A stretch of DNA of 64,000 nucleotides from Xiphias gladius (GCF_016859285.1 NC_053414.1:832517-896516), one strand, 5' to 3'; positions 1 through 9,708 are shown, counted from the stretch's first letter. The notes: generated from the letters alone by a model not told the origin. Made by a program: numbers and translations.

Positions 1-535
1 CCGTGGTTCACCACCAACCAGTTAACGTTTCAAACAGATACTCCCCACTCAGCGACACTCGCTGAGAAACCATTCTGGTTATTGGCAGCTCTATCTTGAG
101 AAGCGTGAAGTTAGCGACATCGGCGACCATAGTCAAATGTATTCCCGGGGCCAGAGCGGGCGACGTTGAATCCTACTTAAAACTGCTGGCTAAGGATAAA
201 TGTAAATATAGTAAGATTGTTATTCACGTCTGTGGTAATGATACCTGATCACGCCAATCGGAGGTTACAAAATTAATGCAGAGTCGGTGTTTACATTTCC
301 AAAGACAATGTCGGACTCGTGTTTTCTCCGGCCCCTGCCTAATCTGACCAGCAATGACATGTATAACTGCTGGCTGTCGAGGTGGTGTCCACCAAACAAC
401 GGGGCTTTGTAGATAACTGGCGGACTTTTGGGAAGACCGGTCTGATCAGGAGAGACGGCATACATCCCACTTTGGATGGAGAAGCTCTCATATCTAGAAA
501 TCTGAAATCTGAGTTTATTAGTAGACCAAAACCAT
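1..535 (+). pseudogene. L2 ORF1, esterase-like domain (broken)
   Basis: Fragments in several frames match 44077-44622. A serine motif IGSSIL near 80-100 and a C-terminal DGIHPTLDGEAL segment near 455-490 fit the Ser and Asp-x-x-His blocks of SGNH/GDSL-type esterases, which occur in ORF1 of some CR1 and L2 LINEs. A stop follows GNDT at about 246, and single-base indels relative to copy 2 break the frame again near 320, 400 and 440. The start lies outside the window. Non-functional remnant. Confidence 0.65.
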
Positions 536-734
536 GACAACCCAGGGTTGAGATCGGGAGGCAGAGTTGCAGTCTTACAGGCTTCTCTGTGCTTCCATTA
601 CAGCAGTCACCCACCCAAACCCCCATAGAGACTGTGTCTGCCCCCGACCACCTAAACTAATTAACTCAAAAAGAAACAGAAGAGGAGTTGTACACAGAAA
701 CCTCATACAAATTAAGACCACCTCTGCAGAAGTA

Positions 735-893
735 CAACAAAAGAAGGAGAATTAAATGTGGACTCTTAAACATTAGATCGCTCCAATCCAAAGCCGTATT
801 CGTAAATGATCTAGTATCAGATCATTATATTGATATATTTAGTCTCACTGAAACTTGGCTGTGTCATGATGATTTAGTTAGCCTAAATGCCTA
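735..893 (+). pseudogene. L2 ORF2 endonuclease N-terminus (truncated)
   Basis: An open stretch contains GLLNIRSLQSKA and DIFSLTETWL, the first two conserved blocks of the apurinic-endonuclease-like domain of LINE ORF2. It ends at a stop after NA. The rest of the endonuclease is missing or shifted: 900-1780 carries only scattered in-frame pieces. The same truncation is present at 44820-44978, so it predates the duplication. Confidence 0.7.
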
Positions 894-1779
894 AATTATA
901 CACTATGAGGCAGAAATGTCTTTTCTAGATGTCTGTCTGACAGTGCTGTAGCTAAATTTAAGAAACTGATTCCATCAGCACTTAATTCACTTCCGTGTTT
1001 CAATATAACAGAGGACTCCTATGCTAACTTTAGTCCCTCCCAAATTGACCATCTTGTTGATAGAGCTGCAGGTTCAATGAGAATGACACTCGACTCCATT
1101 GCCCCTCTAAAAAAGAAGATAATAAAACAAAGGAGGTTAGCTCCATGGTTTAACTCCCAAACCCGTATATTAAAGCAAACTAGGCGAAAACTTGAAAGGA
1201 TACGGCGTTCTACCACTTGCTTCCCACTTAGCCTGGCATGATAGTCTTAAAACATATAGGAAGGCCCTCTGTAATGCCAGAGCAGCCTATTACTCAATTT
1301 ATTAGAGGAAAACAAAAACAACCCTAGGTTTCTTTTCAGCACTGTAGCCAGGCTGACAGAGAGTCATAGCTTCATTGATCCATGTATTCCTATAGCTCTC
1401 AGTAGTGACGATTTCATGAGCTTCTTTAATGATAAAATTCTAACTATTGGAGACAAAGTTCACCACCTCTGGCACCAACTTATCTTCAAACACAGGAGCC
1501 TTAGAAACAGCTGCAAAACCTGATGTATAATTAGACAGTTTCTCTCCCATCAACCTTCACCAATAACCTCAACAATGTCTTCATCTAAACCATCAACCTG
1601 TCTCTTAGAACCCATCCCAACTAGCCTGCTTAGGGAATTTATACCCTTAGTTAGCACGTCTTTACTAGATATAATCAATATGTCTTTATGAACAGGCTAT
1701 GTACCACAGTCCTTTAAAACAGCTGTAATTAAACCTCTACTTAAAAAGCCTACTCTTGATCCAGATGTCTTAGCCAACT

Positions 1780-2920
1780 ATAGACCCATGTCTAACCTTC
1801 CCTGTCTCTCTAAGATCCTTGAGAAAGCTGTCGCCAACCAGTTGTGTGACTTTTTACATGATAATAGTTTATTTGAGGATTTTCAGTCAGGATTTAGAGT
1901 GCATCATAGCACAGAGACAGCACTGGTGAAAGGTACAAATGACCTTTTTACTGCATCGGACAAAGAACTTGTCTCTGTACTTGTCTTGTTAGACCTTAGT
2001 GCTGCATTTGATACCATTTACCATCATATCCTATTACAGAGACTGGAACATTTAATTTGCTTTAAGGGAACCGCTCTAAGCTGGTTTAGGTCCTGTCTAT
2101 CAGATCGATTTCAGTTTGTGCATTTTAACGATTAATCCTCCGTATACTCAAAGGTTAGTCACGGAGTTCCACAAGGTTCTGTGCTTGGACCAGTTCTATT
2201 CACCTTATATATGTTTCCTTTAGGCCATATTATTAGGAAACACTCCATAAACTTTAATTGCTATGCTGATGATAACCAAATGTACTTGTCACTGAAACCC
2301 GGTGAAACCAATCAGTTAACAAAACTTCAAACATGCCTTAAGGAAATAAAGACCTGGATGACCAGCAACTTTCTGCTCTTAAACTCAGACAAAACTGAAG
2401 TTATTCTGCTTGGCCCCCAACACCTCAGAAACACCTTCTCTAATGATAAAGTTACTCTGGAGAGCTTTGCTCTGGCCTCCGGCACCACTGTTAGGACTCT
2501 GGGAGAGATGTCTTTGATCAGGATATGTCCTTTAACTCCCACATAAAACAAACTTCAAGGACTTCCTTTTTTCACCTACGTATCATTGCAAAAATCAGGC
2601 ACATCCTTACTCAAAAAGACGCTGCTGAAAAACTAGTCCATGCTTTTGCTACCGCTTGGCTGGTTTTTAGTAATTCCTAATTATCAGGCCGTCCCAACAA
2701 ATCTTTAAATATGCTCCAGCTGATCCAGAACGCTGCAGCACGAGTACTAACAGGAAATAGGAAAAGAGATCACATTTCTCCCATGTTAGCTTCTCTGCAT
2801 TGGCTCGCTGTAAATTCCAGATTAGGATCAGGCTCCTCTACTGTGGAACCATCTTCCAGTTTTGGTCCAGGAGGCAGACGTTCTCTCAACGCTTAAGAGT
2901 AGGCTTAAAACCTTCCTTTT
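1780..2920 (+). pseudogene. L2 ORF2 reverse transcriptase (broken)
   Basis: Two open pieces, 1788-2132 and 2181-2543, give RT blocks in order: [41 protein letters not shown], then the VPQGSVLGP region, CYADDNQMY (catalytic YADD) and LLNSDKTEVILLGP. A third piece at 2711-2896 carries LQLIQNAAARVLTG. A stop near 2133 and frameshifts near 2500 and 2640 separate them. RT is absent from copy 2, so this is the only record of it in the window. Confidence 0.85.
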
Positions 2921-3575
2921 TTATAAAGCTTATAGTCAGGGCTGGCTCAGGCTGGTCTGGAACCATCCCCTAGTTATGCTGCTGTAAGCCTAGACTGACA
3001 GGTGACTTCCCATGATGCACCAAGCTCCCCTCTCCTCCTTTTCCTCTCCATCTGCACGCATTCATATGGCATCGGTGCTCGTTACTAACTTGTCTTCTCC
3101 TCTCTCTCGTAGTTTTGTCCTTTCTGGTCTCTCTCCTCTCTCCTCCTGTCGCTCTCTGCAGGTATTTCTGCCCCTGGTTCTGCAGAGTCTGGATCTGTGA
3201 TTGCAAACCACCTACTGCCCCCTGCTTCAAATATTATGATTATCATCTATTATCATTAATTATAATAATATCTATTATTATTTAGTTTTATTAGTACTAT
3301 TATTCACCTAATTCTAATAATTATTAGTTTTATTATTAGTCTCATTATTGTTACACGTCTTAATGTTATACGTCTACTGTGCTATGCCCCCCCCCCATTA
3401 TGAGCTGGGTTCTGTTCAAGGTTTCTACCTGTTGAAAGGGACGTTTTACTCACCCCTGTCGCCAAGTGATGGATCTCTGTAACAAGGAGTCTCTACTGCT
3501 CTACATGAAAAGTGACCTGAAATAACCTCTGTTATGATTTGGCTCCTATAAATAAAATTGAATTGAATTGAATTT

Positions 3576-3954
3576 TCTAATTTATAATACTGTGAATAAA
3601 AAGTATAACATTAAACATATTAGACTATTACATGTGATGACCACTCAATTCATAAAATATATTGCTTTCATCAATTCATTCCTTTTATCACATTTCGTCA
3701 GTTGGGCAGCCTCACAAATATAATTAATGTACAAATATGAATTTGAAGTCTGTTAGATGTGAGAGGATTTGCTGTTGCAATTAGTTGGGACGTCTTATTG
3801 TTAATATCAATAACATCCCACAGCACCTCATTATCATCAGAGTCTGTGTTGTATAAAACAAGCGTTCCCTCATCCTGACTTTTATTTTTACTACCTGATT
3901 TTCTGTTTTTTGCTTTTATTACCAGTAATAAGATTCTAGACTGGATCATAAGAA
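3576..3954. other. AT-rich spacer between L2 and V remnant
   Basis: No gene. Repeated at 46337-46710. The right half resembles the DNA 3' of family A genes (TTATCATCAGAG motif, then a T-rich run before TCTAGACTGG), so it is probably diverged V 3' flank. Confidence 0.55.
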
Positions 3955-4058
3955 ACCACTGAAGTTAAAGTGTGTGTGACTCCCTCTAGTGGATGTTGTT
4001 GAGTATTCTGTTGTCTTTGCTCCAAAGGTTTTTGTACAGAGTTCTGGTGTTTCCTGAT
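3955..4058 (-). pseudogene. V-gene 3' remnant: nonamer and flank only
   Basis: The shared V 3' flank is present, with a nonamer (GGTTTTTGT on +, 4027-4035) and most of a spacer. The match stops at about 4056, before the heptamer and V exon, where unrelated sequence begins. Remnant of a lost V gene. The left half equals the 3' flank of A4 (46715-46745), which places it at one side of a deletion junction. Confidence 0.7.
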
Positions 4059-4260
4059 GTTTTTAAAAATAATATGATGCAAAGGAATCATGTTAATAGA
4101 AAATGAGAGGACCCAGGATTGTACCCTGTGGTACCCCACAAGAAATCACATCCTGAGAAAATAACAGAGAAACTTCTTTTAGAAAGATGAGAATAAAATC
4201 CATTGACACAGTCCTCCCATAAAAAACAACCATATAAGTCGTCTGTGCAGCAGCTTATTA
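4059..4260 (-). repeat. LINE reverse-transcriptase relic
   Basis: Read on the minus strand, 4098-4142 gives C-G-V-P-Q-G-T-I-L-G-P-L-I-F-Y, the conserved RT block before the catalytic box in L2/Rex-type LINEs. The rest is too decayed to read. Similar relics are at 15775-15950, 26972-27150, 40585-40770 and 57570-57750. Confidence 0.65.
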
Positions 4261-4918
4261 TGACCTATAGTTGTGTTTTATCGATAGGCGACCTCTTGTG
4301 GTGGTACTAATTATTATGGGAGCAGAAGAGGAAGTCAGCTGACGCTGCATAAAGAGTGACAAAGTCCACATAGGGAAGAGGTTTAGGTGTAAGGATGGGT
4401 CCACAATCTCAACTGCGTGGTTATTATTGTGACCATGATGACAAAGGTGCGGTACACCTGCCGCTGCAGGAACACTCTTTAATGAGACGCTGCTATGGTT
4501 CAAAAGGGGACCAAAAACCTATATGGTCGCTCAGGCTTGAGGACTTGTTAAATCCATCAAAACAAGAGGAAGCTGCTGATGTGATCTATCAGCAGCTTTG
4601 ATCTATGAAATATTTAATGTGACCGTACACATATAAAGATGACCTAAATATGATTATTTCAATTGTCAAATATTAGTATTTTTCAATTGTTTATTCATAT
4701 TTAAAATTGTTTTTCATTTCCGCAGATGTGAATATGTTAGAAATTCACAAAAATATTCTCCCTACACAGATGAATTTGAGCTCTATTAGATATCAGAGTA
4801 TTAACTGTTACACTCACTTATTAATAATAAGCCACAAAACATTATTATCATCAGAGTTTATATCGTATGAAACAAGTTTTTTATCTTTAATTCTTCATTT
4901 TCTGTTGTTTTTATCACC
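4261..4918. other. Spacer left of cassette 1
   Basis: No supportable gene. The 68-codon plus-strand open frame at 4395-4601 has no recognised motif and no counterpart in other cassettes. From about 4720 the sequence is shared with the region left of A2, A3 and A5. Confidence 0.5.
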
Positions 4919-5021
4919 AGTACATAGAATCTAGACTGGATCATAAGAAACCAGTGAAGTTTAACAGTGTGTGACTCCCTCTAGTGGATGTTGTGGAGTA
5001 TTCTGTTGTCTTTGCTCCAAA

Positions 5022-5059
5022 GGTTTTTGTACAGAGTTCTGGTGTTTCCTGTCACTGTG
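5022..5059 (-). promoter_or_regulatory. Recombination signal (22/23-bp spacer) of A1
   Basis: Minus strand reads CACAGTG (5053-5059), 22-bp spacer, ACAAAAACC (5022-5030). Directs RAG-mediated joining to a 12-spacer signal. The heptamer abuts the coding end two codons after Cys104. Confidence 0.93.
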
Positions 5060-5505
5060 GGCTGCAGAGCACAGTAGTACACAGCAGAGTCAGTCACCTG
5101 AAGCCTCTGGATCTTCAGAGGACCTGATCTTGAGGTGGAATTCAGAGTGGATGAAAATCTCTCCCTGAACTCATCGGCTGTGATCCCTCCATCCAGTTTA
5201 AAGCGGCTCAGGATGAACTTGGGGCTGTTGTTTCCATCCTGTTTGTACCAGAAGAGATAATTACTTGTGGAACTGCTGTTATATAGACAGTCAAGTGTTA
5301 CTGCCTCTCCTTCAGTAGCAGTCACATCTCTTTTTGGTTGCAGCACGTTGTCTTTTTGTGCTCTGCATTCTGTAAAACACCAACAAACGGTATCAGTGTG
5401 CTGTCAGAGAATCGTCTCAGTGTTGGATCGATATCAGAGAAACTGAGTTGTGTTCATACCAAGGCACATAGCAGCCAGCAGCACTGAGATGAGCAGAGGC
5501 GTCAT
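5060..5505 (-). CDS. TRAV: TCR alpha/delta V gene A1
   Basis: Two exons. The leader exon (5460-5505) encodes a hydrophobic signal peptide starting MTPLLISVLLAAMCL and ends at a GT donor. After a 90-bp intron the V exon (5060-5369) starts ECRAQKDN behind a CAG acceptor. V-set anchors are present: Cys in LDCLYN, Trp in LFWYKQD, Cys in DSAVYYC. CDR1 contains SSSTSNY. Framework 3 reads GPLKIQRLQVTD. The germline end is CALQP. After joining to a J segment it would form the variable domain of a cell-surface TCR chain. Alpha and delta use cannot be separated from sequence; the YYCAL end and WYKQ framework favour TRAV. An upstream GTG-initiated reading is an artefact; the real start is the ATG at 5503-5505. 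Confidence 0.9.
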
Positions 5506-6441
5506 ATCTGCAGTGTTGAGTCGCTGTGAGCTACAGCAAGTATAACGAAGGCTGTGAAGTCTCTGTTTAGTCTTCATCAACACTAAGTTGGTGGACTAGA
5601 AGGAGCCTGATCACAGTGACAGGGCTCATTCACAGCCCTCTGTTACCCCCCCTACTGACAACTTTACACTCAACACAGTTTTGTACCGCTCTGCTTTCCT
5701 ACCTTAACTTGTCTTGTATGAAGTCATCATTGGAAATTTGAGGTGACACGTTTCCTCTTTTACAAATAGCGCAGATTGACTAATTGTTGTGAACCTGCTA
5801 CGGCCCCTTTAATATCTTTTATCAGAAAGATCACAGGTAAACTGAGGGTTAATATTTGATCATCATGTGACTTTTTATGTTCTTTTCAGAGTGTTTTTTC
5901 TCTTGAGGATGATTTGCCAGTTTAGTATCTGTTGGTCAAATACAAAGATGGCGGAGTTGTTGTGGAAGCTTAAATCAGCCAATGTTGAAACTTGGTAAAA
6001 ACTTGAGCTGTTAAAGTTTGATTCTGCTGAATTTTTCCTTCGATTTCAATGTCTGTAAAAATAAAGTACTGATGATTTCAGAGTTTTATGAGTTAATGCT
6101 TTAGTGTGTATTTGGGATGTAGCTCTACATGTTGCCAAGGACAGTGAACAATGGAAGCAGCTCATCGTGGCCTAATGACCCGCAGTGTATGAAGAGGATT
6201 AAGTGAGGACGTCATTGTCCATTTATTTGTTTTCCTGGTGTCTCGTGTTTGAAGCACCATCCAGTTGGTTCTTCATTGATGTGGATTTGCTGCTCATGTG
6301 AATCCTCCCACAGTGTTTCACTAGCAGCTGTCACCACAGTGACTCTGAGAAAACAGGAATGAGCAGAGTCCATCTGATATGAAGCTGTGGGTTGAATACC
6401 ACTTCCCTCCTCTTTGAAGAGTAGTCAGATATCTGTGTTCA
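5506..6441. other. A-to-B spacer (5' flank of A, 3' flank of B)
   Basis: No coding sequence. It should hold the A1 promoter in its left part; no TATA box close to the leader is convincing. The spacer recurs nearly unchanged at 16872-17800, 28065-29000, 47275-48208 and 58657-59592, and in diverged form at 36000-37314. Confidence 0.6.
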
Positions 6442-6480
6442 GGTTTTTGTACAGCCTCTTCTACACTTTGTATCACTGTG
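6442..6480 (-). promoter_or_regulatory. Recombination signal (23-bp spacer) of B1
   Basis: Minus strand CACAGTG (6474-6480), 23-bp spacer, ACAAAAACC (6442-6450). The spacer differs from that of families A, C and D but is the same in all six B genes. Confidence 0.93.
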
Positions 6481-7088
6481 TCTCTAGAGCACAGTAGTAG
6501 AGGGCTGTGTCTGCCAGGGTTAGTCTGTTTATGGTCAGTTCAGTTGATGTATCTGTTGTTTGGGATTCGTATCGATTGTTAGGAATATATTCCTCATCTC
6601 TCGCTGATTTTGCTCCTTTCCAGAGTATAAACTGAGGTGCCTGAAGGTCAGAATGATGTCTGTACCAGTTAAGATAAACATCACTACTGGTTGTCTCATA
6701 GACACATCTGAGTTTGACAGATTCTCCTTCTCTTCCACTGACTTCATTTGCTTCAGGAGAGATTGTGTCTCCAGCTATTAGTCCTGGAAAAAGTAGAGAA
6801 AATGAAGCCATGAGACTGACATTGTCCATGAGGCTGAGAGGAGAAGACAGTGGAAAATGTCACTGTACAGTTTTACTCTGTGGACAGAAACAACTCAACT
6901 GTAGCTGAGATCATAACTGGATTATACAAAACTTCATGACAAAGACAGATTATGGTGCGTTTCCGACCATGAAGTTTTGTAAAATGGCGACAGGATATCA
7001 GGTTAATACATCAGGTTAAATGAGACACTCATTTGTTCCTAAACTCACCTATGAAGTGAGATAAAATCAAAAAGAGGTAAAGCAACAT
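6481..7088 (-). CDS. TCR alpha/delta V gene B1
   Basis: Leader exon 7049-7088 starts MLLYLFLILSHFI and ends in a GTGAGT donor; intron of 265 bp; V exon 6481-6783 starts at GLIAGDTISP behind a CAG acceptor. Anchors: Cys in LRCVYE, Trp in LNWYRHH, Cys in ALYYC. CDR1 region TTSSDVY, CDR2 region WKGAKSARDEEY. Framework 3 is TSTELTINRLTLADTALYYCALE. The framework resembles a fish V group used at the alpha/delta locus; whether it serves alpha or delta is not decidable here. The intron is open for some 15 codons before the acceptor (MDNVSLMASF...), which can mimic a leader, but MLLYLFL with a good donor is the better leader. Confidence 0.88.
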
Positions 7089-7271
7089 GTCTTTGGAGTT
7101 GTTGAAGCCAAACAGATGAACAATGTTCTTCCACTGCAGTAGAATGAAAAAACTAAACAGCCTCTCTGCTGCACAGCCCTTCTCCTCAACATCAAGCTGA
7201 TTGAGCTTCTAGTTCCTCAAACATTTCTGCTCTGGAGACAGAAATGATCTCATTGGTTGAGGTGGACTCCA

Positions 7272-7281
7272 GTGGGCGGGG
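7272..7281. promoter_or_regulatory. GC box upstream of B1
   Basis: GTGGGCGGGG lies 184 bp upstream of the B1 ATG. It is intact upstream of B1, B2 (18631-18640), B3 (29830-29839) and B4 (38361-38370), and shortened upstream of B5 (49039-49047) and B6 (60423-60430). A match to an Sp-family site; function inferred only. Confidence 0.35.
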
Positions 7282-7867
7282 CCAGAGATAAACCTTTTTA
7301 GAGATTCTCTTCCTCCCAAAGTTCAGTTCAGACAGGTTATTTCAGCATCCAGAGCAGCTCTCTTGACTTTTCCTCATTCCACATCGTACAGTGAAGTAGA
7401 AGACATGAAAATAAATCCCTGTGTTGTGGCTGCAACCGAGCTCCCCTCTCATATTATATTATCGCCTACACACTGCACTAATGATTGTGAATGAGTGAAA
7501 CTACAATGTAAGAATATAATCTGTGTCATGTAATGTCAAGAGGCGACTGTTCTCTTTTTGATCTTCATTTATACGATATGAAGAAAGTTTTATTACCCAG
7601 TACTGTACCCAGTAGGTACCAGGTATTTAAATAATGTCTCTGTTCTTGTTTCTATAAATGCTGCCTCATCCACTGAGTTATCATCTCACAAAAACTCATT
7701 ATCATCAGAGTTTCATTGTTTCATGATACAGCAAACACTTCATTTCTCTGCTGCTTTTTTCTTCAGTACATAGAATCTAGACTGGATCATAAGAAACCAG
7801 TGAAGTTTAACAGTGTGTGACTCCCTCTAGTGGATGTTGTGGAGTATTCTGTTGTCTTTGCTCCAAA
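7282..7867. other. B-to-C (or B-to-D) spacer
   Basis: Upstream DNA of B plus 3' flank of the next V gene. No gene. Repeats at 18641-19221, 29840-30422, 38371-38904, 49048-49633 and 60431-60964, with small deletions around the CTACACACTGCACTAATG stretch in cassettes 4 and 6. Confidence 0.6.
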
Positions 7868-7905
7868 GGTTTTTGTACAGAGTTCTGGTGTTTCCTGTCA
7901 CTGTG
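7868..7905 (-). promoter_or_regulatory. Recombination signal (22/23-bp spacer) of C1
   Basis: CACAGTG (7899-7905), 22-bp spacer, ACAAAAACC (7868-7876) on the minus strand. Spacer and flank match those of A1 despite the different V family. Confidence 0.93.
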
Positions 7906-8358
7906 GGCTGCAGAGCACAGTAGTACACAGCAGAGTCAGTCACTGCAGCAGAGGAGATCTGCAGATCCATTTGTCTTTTATCCTCACTCACTTTAACAGA
8001 CAGTCCAGGGACTGGATCCTTTAATGGTTTTCCTGTCCCTGTGTGAGAGATGAGGAACTCTGGTGGTTTTCCTGGATATTGTCGATACCAGAAGAAATAA
8101 TCACCAGGTGACAGTTTGGAGTATGTGTAGGACAGAGTAACAGTGCTGCCTTCTGAACTGAACTCTTCATTGTTGACTGGAGTCAGATCCTGACAGTTGA
8201 TGCCTGAAGGAAAAATAACTGTTATTTGATGATGTAAAAGTCTCAGTGAACAGTTCACATTCAGATGTTGTAAACTTTTGTTGTGCTGCATAATCTAACA
8301 TACCTGTTAGAGTGGAGAGAAACAGTAGAGAAAATCCAGAATAATGCAATGACAGCAT
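7906..8358 (-). CDS. TRAV: TCR alpha V gene C1 (lacks first Ig cysteine)
   Basis: Leader exon 8304-8358 starts MLSLHYSGFSLLFLSTLT and ends at a GTATG donor; 100-bp intron; V exon 7906-8203 begins GINCQDLTPVNNEEF. Framework 2 is FFWYRQYPGKPPEFLISH, typical of fish TRAV, with Trp41 present. Cys104 is present in DSAVYYCAL. The position of Cys23 is Tyr (TVTLSYTYSK), as in every family C copy, so the standard intradomain disulfide cannot form; the only other Cys is in GINCQD. CDR2 region HTGTGKPLKDPV. No stop or frameshift and a good signal, so it is structurally intact apart from this residue. Confidence 0.85.
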
Positions 8359-8765
8359 GTTGAACACAGGTAATGTTTCTGGTTTGTGTATTGAACTCTG
8401 CTGAATCTGGAAGTTCCTCTCTCTTCTATAGGTCAGTAACAGCTCAGCTCCTCCCTGAATCTCTCCGTCTCCTCTTAGATCTGTATTTTCACTTCTCTCT
8501 GTTACACTTCCTCCTGGTTAACAGACTGGTAGCAGCATTTTTTTCAAGGTTTTGGTGATTTCTTTATAGTGGGATTTACAAGACGGTAGTGGGATTTATT
8601 TAAATGATAGATCACCTTTTCAGATTATTTTCTATCATCACTGCAACTTAAGTCAGCTGATAATGAACCACATGAATTATTATTTCCAGACCACGAGTTT
8701 AGCATCAGAAGTCAGCTGAGTAACATTTAATTTCGAGTGGTTTAATAATATCAGGGGTGAGTAAA
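8359..8765. other. Upstream region of C1
   Basis: No gene. Presumed promoter region of C1, ending at the retroviral insertion. Repeated at 19713-20119 and 50124-50527. Confidence 0.6.
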
Positions 8766-8769
8766 AGGG
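8766..8769. repeat. Target-site duplication, provirus copy 1, left
   Basis: AGGG, against AGGA at 15594-15597. The same position reads AGGA in copy 3 (50528-50531), so the original 4-bp duplication was AGGA and this copy carries one substitution. Confidence 0.7.
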
Positions 8770-9189
8770 TGTGGTGGAAATTCTGTCAACACTCTGGACA
8801 CAGACTCAAACAAAGCACAGACACTGACAGATTTGAATATTAATGTGATTATTATTGATCAGTAATAGGGTAATAAGTCGCCAAAAAAAAAAAAACCCGT
8901 CTTCGAACAGAGAGGAAAACTAATCTGTTATAGTTTTCTAGAGAACAAAGAAACTCATTCTGGTTGGTCAGTACATATCAACGTATACTTTCCATCCAAT
9001 GGTCAATTTTTCCAAACATACATTCACATGCATATGTATAGGAAATAGGAAACCACGAGCCCAACAACTCAACTTGATTAATCAACACTAGTCCAGTACA
9101 GTGTTACCATCTTTGGTCATGAAGAGACTGAAGCCTTGCTCTTCTGTTTACATTACATGTAATATGTTGGAGCTGAATCTGGGTTTAAG
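8770..9189 (-). repeat. Left (3') LTR of provirus copy 1, truncated
   Basis: On + it starts TGTGGTGGAAATTC, the complement of the LTR 3' end. The U3 end and polypurine tract are deleted after GGGTTTAAG, the same deletion as in copy 3; the complete form is at 20124-20632. It has a 12-base A run where the right LTR has a unique stretch. Confidence 0.85.
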
Positions 9190-9381
9190 GGTATACATCA
9201 AACCATTTCAAAACAATCAAAAATAAACATGCTTATCATATTTAGTTAAGGCACTAGCATTTTAAAGTCTATAATCAAGGCCTAGCATATAATCATAAAG
9301 TAATACACTTCAGTATACATTCAAAACATAACAAAGTGAAAATGTCTTTAATACATACATAGTAAAAACATTTCATCACTG

Positions 9382-9708
9382 TTATACTCCGGTTTCATCA
9401 ACCAATATACTTTGTGCATCTGAATCCAGGTAGAGTTTCAACTGCTGGAGATAGTTTTCATCATCAGTGTCCTTACATGTATCACCATATTGTATTGCTA
9501 CAGCAGTCAATGAAGTGTTAATGAGCTTACAGATCATAGCTTTAGCACAACTCAAAAGACACATAACAACAGCATGGTTCCAATAAAAGGCTAAATTAAC
9601 TGCAGTATGTTCTTCCAAGGCAACATTGGAGATTGATAACCCCCTCATAGGTGCTAGTGAGCATATCAGCACGGCCAACACCACCAACTCCAGTTTGGCC
9701 ATTTCCAT
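9382..9708 (-). CDS. Short secretory-type ORF at env position, copy 1
   Basis: 108 codons starting MEMAKLELVVLAVLICSLAP, an N-terminal hydrophobic segment that reads as a signal peptide. A second hydrophobic Cys-containing stretch follows (VVMCLLSCAKAMIC). It starts within a few bases of the pol end, where env begins in simple retroviruses, but is far too short for env and no cleavage site, fusion peptide or transmembrane anchor is seen. Open in all three copies; DTCKD here is AKCND in copies 2 and 3. Most likely the start of a collapsed env or an unrecognised small protein. Expression is not shown. Confidence 0.5.
   Translation of the reverse strand: MEMAKLELVVLAVLICSLAPMRGLSISNVALEEHTAVNLAFYWNHAVVMCLLSCAKAMICKLINTSLTAVAIQYGDTCKDTDDENYLQQLKLYLDSDAQSILVDETGV

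Larger units (their letters stand above)
1..3575 (+). mobile_element. L2/CR1-type LINE, copy 1, 5' cut by window
   Basis: Plus-strand non-LTR retrotransposon. In order: esterase-like part of ORF1 (to about 535), start of the endonuclease (about 735-893), a decayed middle, reverse transcriptase (about 1780-2920), a 3' UTR, and a 3' end of short ATTGA-type repeats after ATAAATAAA (about 3549-3575). That terminus and the RT text, with [21 protein letters not shown] residues and a YADD box, are typical of fish L2 (Maui-like) elements. Many stops and frameshifts: not autonomous. Clade assignment is from recognition, not alignment. Confidence 0.85.

Noticed and set aside
4395-4601. 68-codon plus-strand ORF left of A1
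   Set aside because: No recognised domain, single copy, no promoter or splice context.
6201-6214. AGTGAGGACGTCATTG as a TCR promoter decamer or CRE
   Set aside because: Lies some 700 bp upstream of the A leader and 3' of the B gene, not in promoter position; repeated only as part of the conserved spacer.
6714-6908. 64-codon plus-strand frame across the B leader intron (also 29273, 37803, 48481, 59865)
   Set aside because: Antisense to the B V exon start and intron; no independent motif.
7830-8024. Plus-strand frames across V 3' ends (also 19184, 49596, 4971, 16337, 27530, 46734, 58122)
   Set aside because: Shadows of the V exons and the shared 3' module; they recur only because the module recurs.
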